A program made the position numbers and the translations under genes. From Hysterangium stoloniferum (lineage: Eukaryota > Basidiomycota > Agaricomycetes > Hysterangiales > Hysterangiaceae): a stretch of 64,000 nt of DNA. The stretch spans positions 248,001-312,000 of the forward strand of contig WHVD01000073.1 of NCBI GenBank assembly GCA_015178975.1, in the 5' to 3' direction. The first letter of the stretch is position 1; every line of letters begins with the position of its first letter. This document shows positions 47,245 through 58,368 of this stretch, one piece after another. Under the pieces are notes generated by a model that saw nothing but the letters and a program-made list of their open reading frames with translations, had not been told where the DNA came from and did not search any database.

Positions 47245-49590
47245 ATGGCACAGCTACCCAAAGAGTTATCCAAGCCGGTGCAATGCCTCATGATCGACAA
47301 CTTCGATTCTTTCTCTTGGAATCTATACCAACAGCTGTCCATGTTGGGTGCAGACGTCGTCGTCGTGCGCAACGACGCGCTGGAGCAGTCCCACTTCGCC
47401 CAGCTCCAGATCCAATCCCTCGTCATCTCCCCTGGCCCAGGCCACCCAAAAACTGACTCGGGCATCTCACGTGAGATTATGCAATACTTCGCTGGCAAGA
47501 TACCTGTTCTAGGCGTGTGTATGGGTCTCGAGTGCTTAGTGGATATGTATGGTGGAGAGATCACGTTTGCGGGAGAGATCATGCATGGGAAGACGAGTCA
47601 TATCCGTCATGACGGTCGTGGCTGTCTTAAGGGCCTCGAACAGGGATTTTCGAGTATTCGCTACCATTCTCTCAGCGCCGAGGTCAAAACCCTTCCAGAA
47701 GAGCTCACTATTACTGCTGTTACAGAAGAGAGTGGCGTCATCATGGGCGTGCGGCATCGCACGCTCACTTTGGAAGCGGTGCAGTACCACCCCGAGAGTA
47801 TCCTCTCAGAAGGAGGCAATACTCTCATCAAAAACTTTCTGGAATTAAAAGGCGGCACTTGGGATGAAAATCCCGGTTTCAAGGTCGCAGATTCATCTCT
47901 ACCTCCCTTCCCAGTACAGGTACCCAACCACGTCCCCGAGGCCCAAGCAGCACGTCTACCCACCATTTTAGAAAAGATCCATCAACAACGTCTCAAAGAC
48001 ATAGAGACAGCCAAGAAAACACCAGGTACTACGCCTACAGATCTTTCCACTCTACTCTCACTTCACCTCTCGCCACCGTTGATTTCGCTTGTTCCCCGAC
48101 TCCGTCAGACCCCAGACCGTCCCGCTCTTATGGCAGAGATCAAACGCGCGTCGCCGTCTAAAGGGGACATTGCTCCTAGTGCCAACGCGGCGCTGCAAGC
48201 CCTGTCGTATGCCATCGCCGGTGCGTCAGTCATTTCCGTGCTGACTGAGCCGAAGTGGTTCAAAGGATCACTACTCGATATGCAGTTCGCTCGTAAAGCT
48301 ATCGACAGTCTTCCGAATCGTCCGGCTATCCTCCGGAAGGACTTCATTGTAGATGAGTACCAAATCCAGGAGGCTCGGTTGTATGGCGCAGATACGGTCC
48401 TACTCATCGTTGCCATGCTGCCTCTTCCAAGGTTAAAGCTATTGTATGCGTATTCGAAGAAGCTCGGCATGGAGCCTCTCGTAGAGGTCAACAACACGGA
48501 GGAAATGCAAGCCGCGTTGGATCTAGGCGCACGTGTCATTGGCGTAAACAATCGAAACTTGCACAATTTCGAGGTTGATATGCAAACCACGACTCGCCTC
48601 GCGGACATGGTCAAAGAACGTGACGTTATCCTGTGTGCGTTAAGCGGGATCAAAAGTAACGAGGATGTGCGTGGATATGTCCAAGAGGGTGTTAGTGCTG
48701 TTCTTGTCGGGGAATCACTCATGCGCGCAGAGGACCCGGCTGCGTTCATCCGCCACTTGCTTGATATCCCGGAACCTGCGACTACAGATAAGAAATACCG
48801 ACCCCTTGTCAAGATCTGCGGGGTACGCACACCGGAGGTTGCAGTCGCAGCAGCTGATGCAGGAGCGGACTTGCTAGGTCTTGTCTTGGCCCCCAAATCC
48901 AAGCGCTACGTCACTCTCGAAGAGGCGTCGCAAATCTCTTCCACAATTCGCCAGCGACGCTCAGTGCACTCGGCCTCGCAGGAAGCCAAGGAAGCGGTTG
49001 GCGCAGTCCACCCTGCTAATGCACCGTGGTTCAGCCTGCATGCCGAGCGACTCGTCACGGCCAATGTAAGCTCCCGGCCGCTCCTTGTGGGTGTCTTCCA
49101 AGGCCAAAGCCTCGACGAGATCCTGCGTGCCGTTTCCATCGCCCAGCTGGACCTGGTGCAGTTACACGGCACAGAGCCAGCCCACTGGGCGCACCACATC
49201 CCCGTGCCTGTCATCCGTGCCTTCCACGTGCGGTCTGGCGAAACGACGAAATCGTTGCGGGACGTATCGCGGCCGGGACTGCATCAGTTTATCTTGTTGG
49301 ATTCGGTGAGGGAGGTAGCAGAGGGCGAGGAGGCGTTGAGCGGTGGGAGTGGGAAGGTGCTTGATTGGGAGGCAGTAGAGGAGACGGTGGAACGTGGGGA
49401 AGGTCCTGGTGCCGTTGGGCGGCTGCCTGTGATCCTGGCCGGCGGGCTCACGCCAGATAACGTCAGGGAGATAGTCGCGAAGTCGCGGCCATGGGTGGTC
49501 GACGTGAGCGGAGGCGTCGAGACTGAGGACGGCAGCTCAAAAGACTTGGAAAAAGTGAAGGCGTTTGTCCTTGCGGCAAAGGATACCTGA
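47245..49590 (+). CDS. TRP1: Trifunctional tryptophan biosynthesis enzyme (GATase / IGPS / PRAI)
   Basis: A single-exon frame of 781 codons, the usual layout in fungi (trpC of Aspergillus, TRP1 of mushrooms). Residues 1 to about 220 are the glutamine amidotransferase subunit of anthranilate synthase: ISPGPGHPKTDSG, GVCMGLECLV with nucleophile Cys92, and AVQYHPESI with the catalytic His-x-Glu. About 235-500 is indole-3-glycerol-phosphate synthase (LMAEIKRASPSKGD, AILRKDFIVDEYQ, GVNNRNLHNFEVD, LSGIKSNEDV). About 515-781 is phosphoribosylanthranilate isomerase (LVKICGVRTPEVA, DLVQLHGTEP, VVDVSGGVET). The ATG follows CTCACCACC and lies 65 bp after a TTAAATA box. All catalytic motifs look intact; position 97 is Glu where Gln is common. 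Confidence 0.96.
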   Translation: MAQLPKELSKPVQCLMIDNFDSFSWNLYQQLSMLGADVVVVRNDALEQSHFAQLQIQSLVISPGPGHPKTDSGISREIMQYFAGKIPVLGVCMGLECLVDMYGGEITFAGEIMHGKTSHIRHDGRGCLKGLEQGFSSIRYHSLSAEVKTLPEELTITAVTEESGVIMGVRHRTLTLEAVQYHPESILSEGGNTLIKNFLELKGGTWDENPGFKVADSSLPPFPVQVPNHVPEAQAARLPTILEKIHQQRLKDIETAKKTPGTTPTDLSTLLSLHLSPPLISLVPRLRQTPDRPALMAEIKRASPSKGDIAPSANAALQALSYAIAGASVISVLTEPKWFKGSLLDMQFARKAIDSLPNRPAILRKDFIVDEYQIQEARLYGADTVLLIVAMLPLPRLKLLYAYSKKLGMEPLVEVNNTEEMQAALDLGARVIGVNNRNLHNFEVDMQTTTRLADMVKERDVILCALSGIKSNEDVRGYVQEGVSAVLVGESLMRAEDPAAFIRHLLDIPEPATTDKKYRPLVKICGVRTPEVAVAAADAGADLLGLVLAPKSKRYVTLEEASQISSTIRQRRSVHSASQEAKEAVGAVHPANAPWFSLHAERLVTANVSSRPLLVGVFQGQSLDEILRAVSIAQLDLVQLHGTEPAHWAHHIPVPVIRAFHVRSGETTKSLRDVSRPGLHQFILLDSVREVAEGEEALSGGSGKVLDWEAVEETVERGEGPGAVGRLPVILAGGLTPDNVREIVAKSRPWVVDVSGGVETEDGSSKDLEKVKAFVLAAKDT

Positions 49591-49900
49591 AGGATTATGA
49601 CATATACTATAGAAGTCTACTACTTTGTTTAATTACACCTCAACGCGCGAAAGGACGCAGAGATGGCACTAATGTATCGTGATATACCCAAAACAAATAG
49701 ATTGAATCAGACCCTGTATTGACAAAGCACATTGTACATGGATTAAGAAAACAACTCGAAAGCATAAATGATAACAGTCTACGCGCAGCATAGGACGGAG
49801 GAGGAATTTCAAGATAGGAGGCGGCGGAACATCACACGATCGCAACGGCGTAAAGACGGTGCGGGAACGTTGTGTTCGGCGTAACAGAACAGCCCGTGAC
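49591..49900. other. Convergent 3' flanks of TRP1 and NoxR
   Basis: These 310 bp hold the ends of two converging transcripts. No additional gene is supported. Confidence 0.6.
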
Positions 49901-51769
49901 TCATTGGTCGATACACCAAACCTCGAGCTTGCCTTCAGCCTTGCCACGGGCGTTCTCCTTCGCCGTCTCAATCGCAAGATCGAAATCCGAGTCGTCGCGC
50001 AGCGAAACGCGCGTGCCTTCTTCGTCCTTGAACTTCATCCCCAGCGCGTTCAGGGCTGTCCCAAACTTGTTAGTCACACGTTCTAGGAATTCATCGAAAG
50101 GCATATCAGGGTGGATGGCCATTCCCCGTATGTCGTCTTTATAGTGCAACTAGATGGCAGCATGAGCATGCTGTGGCAGATACGGCACGCAAAGACGTAC
50201 CTTGACGAGAACCTTGACGAGCTCCGGTGGCCCATCGTCATAATCGCCGCTGACGTACCCTTCCTCCTCTTCCTCGTACACAGTGCTTCGTCCACCGGAT
50301 ACTGTACTACGACCTCCATAATTCGTCCGCCTGGTGGACTTGCGACGCATGGATCCGCCTCCTCCATAGCTCGATGGTGCATAGTTCGATCCCGAGCTTT
50401 GTCCCCGGCGGACAGCCGGGTTCGCATTATTCTTGGCCCACGCTGCAACCCTCTGTTTTGGATCTTGGGAGGGAAGAGGTGGGAGATCGGGAACTTCTTC
50501 GTTGTAATTGTTGATGTAGTCGTCATATATCTCAGTAATACGGGACTGCTTGTTCACAGGGACATCTTTTCCAGGGCCTTGCTGGGGGTCATCGACAGGA
50601 CTACGCGCGGCACGTTGACGAACAGCTCCGCCTGGACCTCCAGCCGTGCGAAGGCTCAAACCACGGGCGGGTCCACCTGCGGCAGCAGCTTGTAGCCGCT
50701 CCTGTCTTTCCTCACGGCTGACAACATTGATAGTTGTTGCGTTGCGTTGAAGACTAGGTCCAGGCTCAGATGTGGGTTTGGATTTGGGAAGGGGTGCTAG
50801 GGTAGTGTTAGAGCGAGCAAGGGCTGAACCTAAATCTGTATCTGGACGATCAAGAGGAGCGCCTGTGGGTGTCATGCCCTGTTGAAGTCGGGTAACTCCA
50901 GTAAATGTAGTATACGCTTCACGGGAGTCAGCAGCAGCTACAAGCTTGGCCTTGCCAAGATAATCCTTTGTGGCAGAGTTCTTGATTTTATTCTCTGATG
51001 GTCGATATAAGACTCCCACTGGCTGTGCACAATGTCAGTAAGAACTGGCGATTTATACATTACGGGTACTCACTATTGAGAAAACGGTATAGCCTCCACC
51101 CCGATCTTGGATAGCATCGTCGATGACACCATGTTCCGGTGTCGACTTTTCTTGACTGGCCTCGTTCAAGTCCTGGAGACCTTGATCGACCTGACCCAAA
51201 TAAATCTGGGAAAGGCCCTTGTTGAACAGTACTTCGGCGGAGTATAGCTTGAATTTGAGGCCTAATTGCTCGTAGTTGCTGTAGTGGTAAGATCAGCATT
51301 ATACTGATGTGAGAAAGGCTGGGGGACATACATGGCTTGATTACCACGAAGATACAATAATGCGTCTTCAAAGTCTTTAAGGGCGAGGTCATACCTCGTC
51401 AGGAGGAAGTTGGAAACACCGCACTGGAAGTACGCTACAGCAAGGAACTGGTCAAGGGATGTCGCTGCATTGAAATTCTCGATAGCTGCTTCGTGTTCAC
51501 CGAGAGTAGCGAAAATGAGACCCATGTTCGTCAGTATTTTGGAGGAATCAGCTATCTCCTGTGGGAGGGGTGGGACATGGGCGGTCAACGATAATAAACA
51601 AACGAAAAGATAGTCGTACCCCGAACAATTGAAGACTTTTGTCAAAATCCTCCTCGTCGTAAGCCTTGAGCGCTGCAGCCCATGTTTCGAGTTCGGCCTA
51701 AAAGGATGTTAGTGGAGGTTGATTGGGACGGATGAATGAAAACTCGCTTTGAGGGACATGATGTAGTTG
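49901..51769 (-). CDS. noxR: NADPH oxidase regulator NoxR (p67phox-like)
   Basis: NoxR activates fungal NoxA/NoxB with Rac and controls hyphal differentiation. The start MSLK at 51769 is joined to AELETWAAALKAYDEEDFDK by a small intron with a GC donor (AAA/GCGAGT). TPR repeats follow (ADSSKILTNMGLIFATLGEH; AIENFNAATSLDQFLAVAYF; YLGQVDQGLQDLNEASQ). The p67phox-type activation region reads GGYTVFSIPVGVLYRPSENK. A long proline/serine/glycine-rich linker contains PPLPSQDP and an acidic EEEEEGYVSGDYDDG. The last exon is a PB1 domain (HYKDDIRGMAIHPDMPFDEF; DDSDFDLAIETAKENARG), ending at 49901. There is no SH3 domain, as is normal for fungal NoxR. Confidence 0.9.
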
Positions 51770-53830
51770 ATACTAGAGTATTAAAGAAAGGGATTGTTTT
51801 TGAGAACGAAGGAAATGTAACCACCCGGGTGTTAGAAGAGTAAAGCTATTAGAAAGACACCAAAAAACGTGATCTATTGAGGCAAACACGTGAAAATATA
51901 AGTTGATATGGAATGTGAAGAAGACAATGGAAACTCACAGAGAAGACGAAGGACGGATAAAGGGGATGAGAACTAAACTGGTTCGAGGCGTGGTGGTTAT
52001 CAGCGCGAGTACCAGCCTTTGATTAGTCATCAACGACTGTCATCCTACATCAATCAATCACCTCCCTTCTACCTTGTAGCTGTGCGGGATACGCTCCAAC
52101 TAGGATACCTGCAATTTTTATTTTTATTTTCCCTATATCTATCTATAGGAGCATGCGGTGCAAATGAAAGAACAGACCAAGCTTGTCTTCCTACTTCCGT
52201 GTCCGCCTTGGCGTATGTGCCTCTGGCAAATATATCACAAGATGCATACTAGACCAGGATGCATGGCAACTGACATGCTCAAGCTACTGCACATTTCCAA
52301 TTCACCCTACAATTCCTGGTCGTTGGCAAGCCAACCCGTCCGTTTCCTTCGCGTCGCTTTATTATTAATATGTTGCGCAGGTGTTAAAATCTTGAAGACC
52401 TATCGTTATTTTGATGATGCTGGAACTACTTCCCTCGTTCCCCTCTTGTTACCCGTAGCCACTAGAGATAAAGGCATGTTATGGCGATTCCGAATTCATA
52501 GAGAGCTATGGGAGAACATTTGGGACAATGAACTGAAATTGTCGAAGCTGCAATCTAATTTTTTAAGACATGAACATGTGTAACGGTCCGTCGTCTAAAC
52601 CATTTCAATAGCCCCCGCCTCCAGCCCCTGGCAACGATAATTCTCTGATAGAAGTCACGGAGAACCAGCGTGAACGGACTGGACAGTTCATCACATCCGA
52701 TATTCAAACCTCTACTTCGACCTGCAACCCTGCTGTGCGTTTGCGGACAAATTGAATAGTGTGGCCACCATCCTTGTGTCGAGGCGATGCAAACATACGG
52801 TGTATCTTTCCCGCCTCGAGTCTATCTGAAGAATATACTTACATTGTTCGGTTGAGATCATTGGAACATTTGGGCACGGAGATTGCTGTCCCAGAACGAC
52901 TCATTTGAACCTAGTTTCTACGAAATGATCCGCACCATTTTCCGTTATAGCGATTGGGCACTTCATTGCGACCCGTCTGTAAACGGCCTCCGTTCATGTT
53001 AATATTTATCACTTGAGGACTATCATTTTCCCGGTGACGTACTGCGCGCGTCCTCCGATTCATATAAAGCATACTCTGTCTATCAACAATTGATTATCTG
53101 TTGATGTTGAAACGTAGGTCATCACTCCTGATATTTATTCGCTTAGACGACAACGGCAAATGCCCTCTTGTCACATCATCCAAGGACAAAAATATTCTGA
53201 GATTACCACAGCGTTTACATTGATCGATTTCATTGAGATTTCATTAAGTTTCTCAGCGGGAAACTTTATAGCAAGATAATATTTAGGGATCTCGGAGCAA
53301 CTAACTCTCATCCCCACTCAAGAATTCCCCTCGAATCTACCAGCGCGATAGCTCGAAATCGAAGCTATTACACTGTTATCCTGATGACGGCCTTCTGGTT
53401 GCTGTGTACGATCTCCCTTTCTCTTGCCACTTCGGACTCGGAAGGTGCTGGGTTTATTCTATTGATATTACTTAAAAAGTAAATACTTTGGTATGCTCAT
53501 GAGTGAGTAGCATCGAACAGGTTCATGTTAAGAGTCGAAATACTTCACAAGAGGTTAATGTAAACCCCAGTTGTCGTTCATGCCCGAATGAGTTTGAGCA
53601 TGGACCGAGTATGGAAACTTAGTCCTACCTGAAAGGCTATGCCTATAACACAATCTTCATGGAAAATTAACAGTACACGTTGCCCTGGATTATGTGAAGA
53701 GGCAACACACATCTTTGGTATGGTCAAAGCAAAAGGACCAGAAGTGTATAACTCGAACCGCGAAGAGTGACCAAGTGGCACATTCAATTGGAGTACAAAC
53801 ACAAATGAAATAATATACACACTCATATTT
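51770..53830. other. Intergenic, no recognised gene
   Basis: A 141-codon open frame at 52158-52583 (starting MQMKEQTKLVFLLPCPPWRM) has no domain I recognise and no convincing exons around it. The remaining 1.2 kb has many stops in all frames. It may be decayed coding sequence. Confidence 0.45.
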
Positions 53831-55157
53831 CTAGCCCATCAATTGAGAGATATCCTCCGGAGGATATTTGGTCTGCGCAAAAGTCAAAAGCCTGGAAGAG
53901 GATTAAACCAATGTCTAAGGAATAATAAACCTCTTACCTTTTCAGGCTTTGGATATACTTCCGACTAACTTCATCGTTTAATACGTGTGCTACTTGATCA
54001 CTGGAGATCTTTTCTCGAGCAGAACGTTCATGGATACTGGAGCTTTGTCAGCACATCAAGAGTGGCGTAAAAGCTGTCTACGCACCCAACCATAGTCACT
54101 CCAATGGGCCAAGGCGCATTGCCGATACTCAACCTTAGGTATGAATCATTTGATCGTTGATATTGTCGAACCTGCATGTAATGCACGATCTCCGTTATTC
54201 TCGCCAGCACGTCTGAGGGTAATGCCTAGTAAAACACTGAGTTCATATGAAACGTATACGGGAGAGAATGCTCACTCGTGAGCGTAAAAGTTTAAATAAA
54301 GGCTTGAGATATTCAGCTGACTGGACTTGTGTTGCAGCGGCTAATTTTCCTTGCATCGAACGTTTGATGTGGTCTATATTATGACACGTGAGTGAGTAAT
54401 ATGACTTCAGAGGATATGCCAATACAATACCAGGTCGTTCTGCCATGGACTCTTCCCATTCCTTTAACGTCCGCTTCAGGGCATTGTATATCAAAGGGTA
54501 AAGTCGATCGGGGTCCGTTTTGATCAAGCCCAGATCGATAACATTGCTGCGCTCATCGTCCTTTTCCTTGCCTTTCCCTTTGGCATCATCCTTGCCGCCT
54601 TTTATGGCCCGTTCGATTCTCTCACTCATTTCGACACCTTCCAGTGCTTTTTTGAAATCATTCGTCCCTCCTCCTTTTTCTCCGCCACCTTTCTCTTCAA
54701 TAAGTTCCAATGCTCGTAGGCGGAGTCGACGGTCCTTATCAGACTCTCCAAATAATCTTATGGGCTGCCCTTTGGATCTAAGCCGCCTAATAGCCTCTTC
54801 GCTTGAAATATTGAATGTTCCTTCGGGCTTGGGGGTACCAGGCGTCGACGAAGGTAAGGGGGAGTTGGAAGAGCGGATATTGGCATTGGTCTTCTGTGTT
54901 TTCTACAGGGTAGTTAAGAGATATGAGCTTGAGATGGATCTATGTATAAGGTCACGCACCTTTAGTGTAGCCTCTTTCTCCAATAACTCTTTGGCAGCCT
55001 TCTCTTTCTCTTTCTCCTCTTTCTCCTTCCGCTCTTGCTCCAATCTTATTTTCTCGATATCTCCCTTCCTCATGTACTTTGTCGGGCGAGTGGCCAATAG
55101 AGGATCATTCTCTAGAGCCTTTCTCTTATTTGCGATTTCAGCTTTGAGAAAATCCAT
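53831..55157 (-). CDS. PRP18: Pre-mRNA splicing factor Prp18
   Basis: Prp18 acts with Slu7 in the second step of splicing. From 55157: [20 protein letters not shown] and [20 protein letters not shown], with a charged coiled coil. The next exon carries the PRP4-like motif [20 protein letters not shown] and [19 protein letters not shown]. The Prp18 domain follows: [86 protein letters not shown] and the terminal [20 protein letters not shown]. It ends [13 protein letters not shown] at 53831. The conserved loop of the domain is present. A divergent ATG lies 67 bp upstream. Confidence 0.92.
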
Positions 55158-55223
55158 AGTATGGAGAGTAGGGTCTGACGTGTGACAGCAGTCACACCTC
55201 AACATCTATACCTCTCTCCAGCA

Positions 55224-55255
55224 ATGTCTGAAAGTGAAGTCGCTGAGCTTAAAAG
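55224..55255 (+). CDS. Possible first coding exon of an unassigned gene
   Basis: An ATG in GCAATGTCTG starts MSESEVAELK and is followed at once by a good donor (AAAAG/GTACGAATC). This looks like a real gene start sharing the PRP18 promoter. The next plausible acceptor near 55316 leads to a short frame (QICVANRG-like or NLCCKPRDLM) that soon stops, so the gene may be decayed or very small. Confidence 0.3.
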
Positions 55256-56970
55256 GTACGAATCAAGTCAAAATATTGACACGTATTTTATAAAGACTTG
55301 ATTCTTGTTTAAAGCAAATTTGTGTTGCAAACCGCGGGATTTGATGGTATACATTGCGCCTCCGTTCAGGATCAATTCGGACTTACTTGACTCTCGTATA
55401 ACAGCCCGGTTCCCTAACCAGAACCAGACAAAGCATTGGTGTGTTTAATAGGCAGACAATTCGAGTATTCCGGTTGTGATCGTGTACATCTTCAGCTTCC
55501 AAAACTATCTTGACTACCATAAATGCATAAATGCGAAGGGAGAGGATTTTGCGCCATGCAAGCAGTTCTTTAGGGCCTACCACTCGTTGTGCCCCAGTGA
55601 GTCGCCCTCTTTATGATGCAGCGAGAGTTATTTACGGTCGTGTTTAGATGCCTGGGTAAGATTCCAGTCGCCTCTCGATTTCGAGACTGTCGAGCGTGAC
55701 TTGCGTTGTTTTCCAGATTGAGAAATTCGATGAACAGCGGGAGGCTGGTACTTTCCCCGCCTCACTGGATCCTTGAACGCGCAGATCTTAGGCCAATGCA
55801 ATGGTCGAAACAGATAGCAAATTGCGCGTCTCCCTTCTCTTAGAAGGTCGCCGGAATACGAATAGAACCGCGAATCATGTTTATGATAATAACAACATAT
55901 AAGTGAGGGATGCATCTTCATGGCTGAAGCTTGATTTGAATATCATATGAACACTTTTATGATGAAGAAGGGGCTGCGACATTCATCTGCCATACTTATT
56001 GTCTCACCATTGGGCACATTTTCAATCGCACGGCCACGCCAATGTCGCGGACAGCTAACAACGCTGGGATAAGTTTCCGTTGCAGGCGAACCCCTCTTAG
56101 AGTCTTACCATACCTCTCGCAACCCGTAACCTCTTATTTTCCATGCCATGACCTTTTTGGGATGCCCCAGCCTGGTTTGCAGGTATTTTGAACCTTTCGC
56201 ATATATTCTAAAGGACACTCAGAGATTGAGAATTTGAGCCTCAGCGCTGTGTTATAACCGACAATATTGCTAGGAGGAGGTGCGGTTTATGGGCATCTCA
56301 ACACTCTTTGGCTATTTTAGACAACCACTAAAGATATTTATATAGTAGACATAGGGATAATCCCCTTCTCCAAAAGATTTTAGTATCCTTAGTAGAGCCT
56401 TGTTTTATATAAACTCCAACAATCATCCATTGAAACCTTATAAGAGTTAAAAATTTTTAGGGATCTTTTGAGGATACAAAAGTTCATTGAATTCTAAACA
56501 CTGCAATTGCGTGTTAGATCCTTCATTGATTTTAACTCGGTTTATATAAAATGAGCCTCTGCTGAGGATCCTAAAAATTTTTGGAGCTAGGTGAGAGCCT
56601 ATAATACTAATCGGGCACGTTGACCGACCGGCAGCGTACCTCGTCTTTAAATAAGAATACCACAAACTTGAACAATTATATGGACTGTAATTTGGTTGTT
56701 TTATCGGAGATATATTGGAGAAATGCGCCATGTATAATAAATGTCCTTTTGTCCTTTTGTTCTTCGCTAAACTTCCCCAGCGAATTGGCCAACTCCGACA
56801 GGACATCAACTTTCTCAGCCGTCAAGGGGGGCACAATAACTAACAGAATGGCATTGTGTTTCTGCGTTATAAGGCTACGAATGCCCTCCCCTTGTCTCCT
56901 CGTTTGCTGTTTCTCTCCCTTTCTTTGATTTTGTGTGTAACTCTTATACCAACCTACCCATTCGTTGAAG
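55256..56970. other. Intergenic with a MITE-like element
   Basis: No gene is supported apart from the possible first exon at 55224. Minus-strand frames at 55383-55583 and 55628-55921 show no recognisable sequence. A MITE-like element lies at 56354-56591. The right end holds the promoter of the secreted-protein gene, with C+T-rich sequence around 56885-56925. Confidence 0.5.
56354..56591. mobile_element. MITE-like element, copy 2
   Basis: A 238-bp relative of the element at 46255, in the opposite orientation. One end is GGGATAATCCCCTTCTCC, the other GGAGCTAGG. The inverted arms are CTTAGTAGAGCCTTGTTTTA and the complement of AAAATGAGCCTCTGCTGAGG. It has a single copy of the internal unit that is doubled in the other element. 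Confidence 0.65.
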
Positions 56971-58154
56971 ATGCGCTGCGCCTATCTTTGTTTTGGTCTT
57001 ATCATTAGTCTTCCGCTGTCAGCACTGGGTGCCCCCCGTCCATTATATCACTCACAACACGATATCCTCCGAGTTTTCCACAAGCGCGCTGCGAAGGGTG
57101 ATGATGCGCAAACCTCTCTCAGTGCGTTGATATTTTTGGATCAGCGTTATCGCTCTTGTAACTCGTGCTTCGCTAGCTCTCGACAGATCGCAGGTACAGG
57201 CGGGTTTACTAAAGGACGGCCAGCAGAACCCTGCGCCTGATCAGGTGGCTTCATTGACATCACCAAACAACTTGTATGTGCCTTGTTCGCCCGCGCGCCA
57301 CACGCAGTCTCATCTGTTTGTTTTGTGCAGCATTAATTTCTGCTTGACGCAGAAGGACGTTCCATTGACAAATGGTGCTCAGATTAAAAGCGGCAGCTGT
57401 TGTCCCACTATCGTACGTCCGGTATTTGTGTTCCGCCCGACGTTGGCTTATCTCGCTGTGAAGATGGGTCGAATTATTGGCCAGGATGTGATGCCTGCCA
57501 CCAAATTTGTGTTCCCTCCCAACCTGGACGAGAGCATCGAGGAAAATCAGAGTTTCACAATCAAACTTGCTGTCAGCAACCTGCAGGTACGATTATGCGC
57601 ATCAGTTTGTGACTGGTAGACAGAGGCTAAGCTTATTTTTAAGACCGGTAATTTTGTGAATGCCCAGAGTAATTACTTCGTACGTCTTTATGGATTTCAG
57701 TACTTGCAAAATCACGAATGCTCATGTGACGTTTTAAAAGGCTGCCCCAGCACAGGTGAACAACCGCGGTCACCTCATCGGCCATTCCCACGTAGTCATA
57801 CAAGCTATTCCGTCCTTAGGTTCGACGGATATCGCAGATCCGAGGAAGTTTGCTTTTTTCCAGGGCTTGAATGCCAAGGCGTCGAACAGTATCCTCACCG
57901 CCACCGTCAAGAAGGGACTGCCAGCTGGTGTCTATCGGTTGGGTTCTATCACTACCGCAGCGAACCACCAACCCGCACTCGTTGGAGTGGCACAGCATGG
58001 CATCATCGACGATGCCGTTTATTTCACTGTCGTTAAGGCCGGTAGTGGGAACCCCAAAAATGGGAAATCCAAGAATGGGAAGTCCAAGAATCGCAGGTTC
58101 GGGGAGGAAATGGCAGAGGGTGCGTTGAACTTCAATGCAACCAGAGTGGTTTAG
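56971..58154 (+). CDS. Secreted protein of a mushroom extracellular family, function unknown
   Basis: A signal peptide (MRCAYLCFGLIISLPLSALG) is followed by KRAAKGDDAQ and, after introns, INFCLTQKDVPLTNGAQIKS with paired cysteines. Conserved blocks are TKFVFPPNLDESIEENQSFT, NNRGHLIGHSHVVIQAIPSL, DPRKFAFFQGLNAKA, LPAGVYRLGSITTAANHQPA and VGVAQHGIIDDAVYFTV. The C-terminus carries three PKNGKSKNGKSKN-like lysine-rich repeats. I know this arrangement from Agaricomycete secreted proteins that have no assigned activity. About five introns are inferred, and the exon edges between 57120 and 57730 are the least certain. Confidence 0.75.
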
Positions 58155-58368
58155 AAACATGTGTATACATGGTTTTCGGTGGGACTTCTCTCTGACGTCC
58201 TAGAATCAGAGTATACCCGCCAACGGGACCGGTGCTTGATGCATCAACTTCTTCGTCAAGGAATTGTATAACAACTAATCGTGTAACACCTGCCAAACAT
58301 GGTATCGTATAGAATAATATTGTAGTATTATACATTGGTAGAAATGTTGTAGCCCTCAATGTTCATTA

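Noticed and set aside
48105-48902. 265-codon minus-strand frame
   Set aside because: It is fully inside TRP1, whose plus-strand frame has all the catalytic motifs.
50111-50695. 194-codon plus-strand frame
   Set aside because: It is antisense to the NoxR linker; the minus strand has the TPR and PB1 matches.
54520-55185. 221-codon serine-rich plus-strand frame
   Set aside because: It is the complement of the charged coiled-coil part of PRP18.
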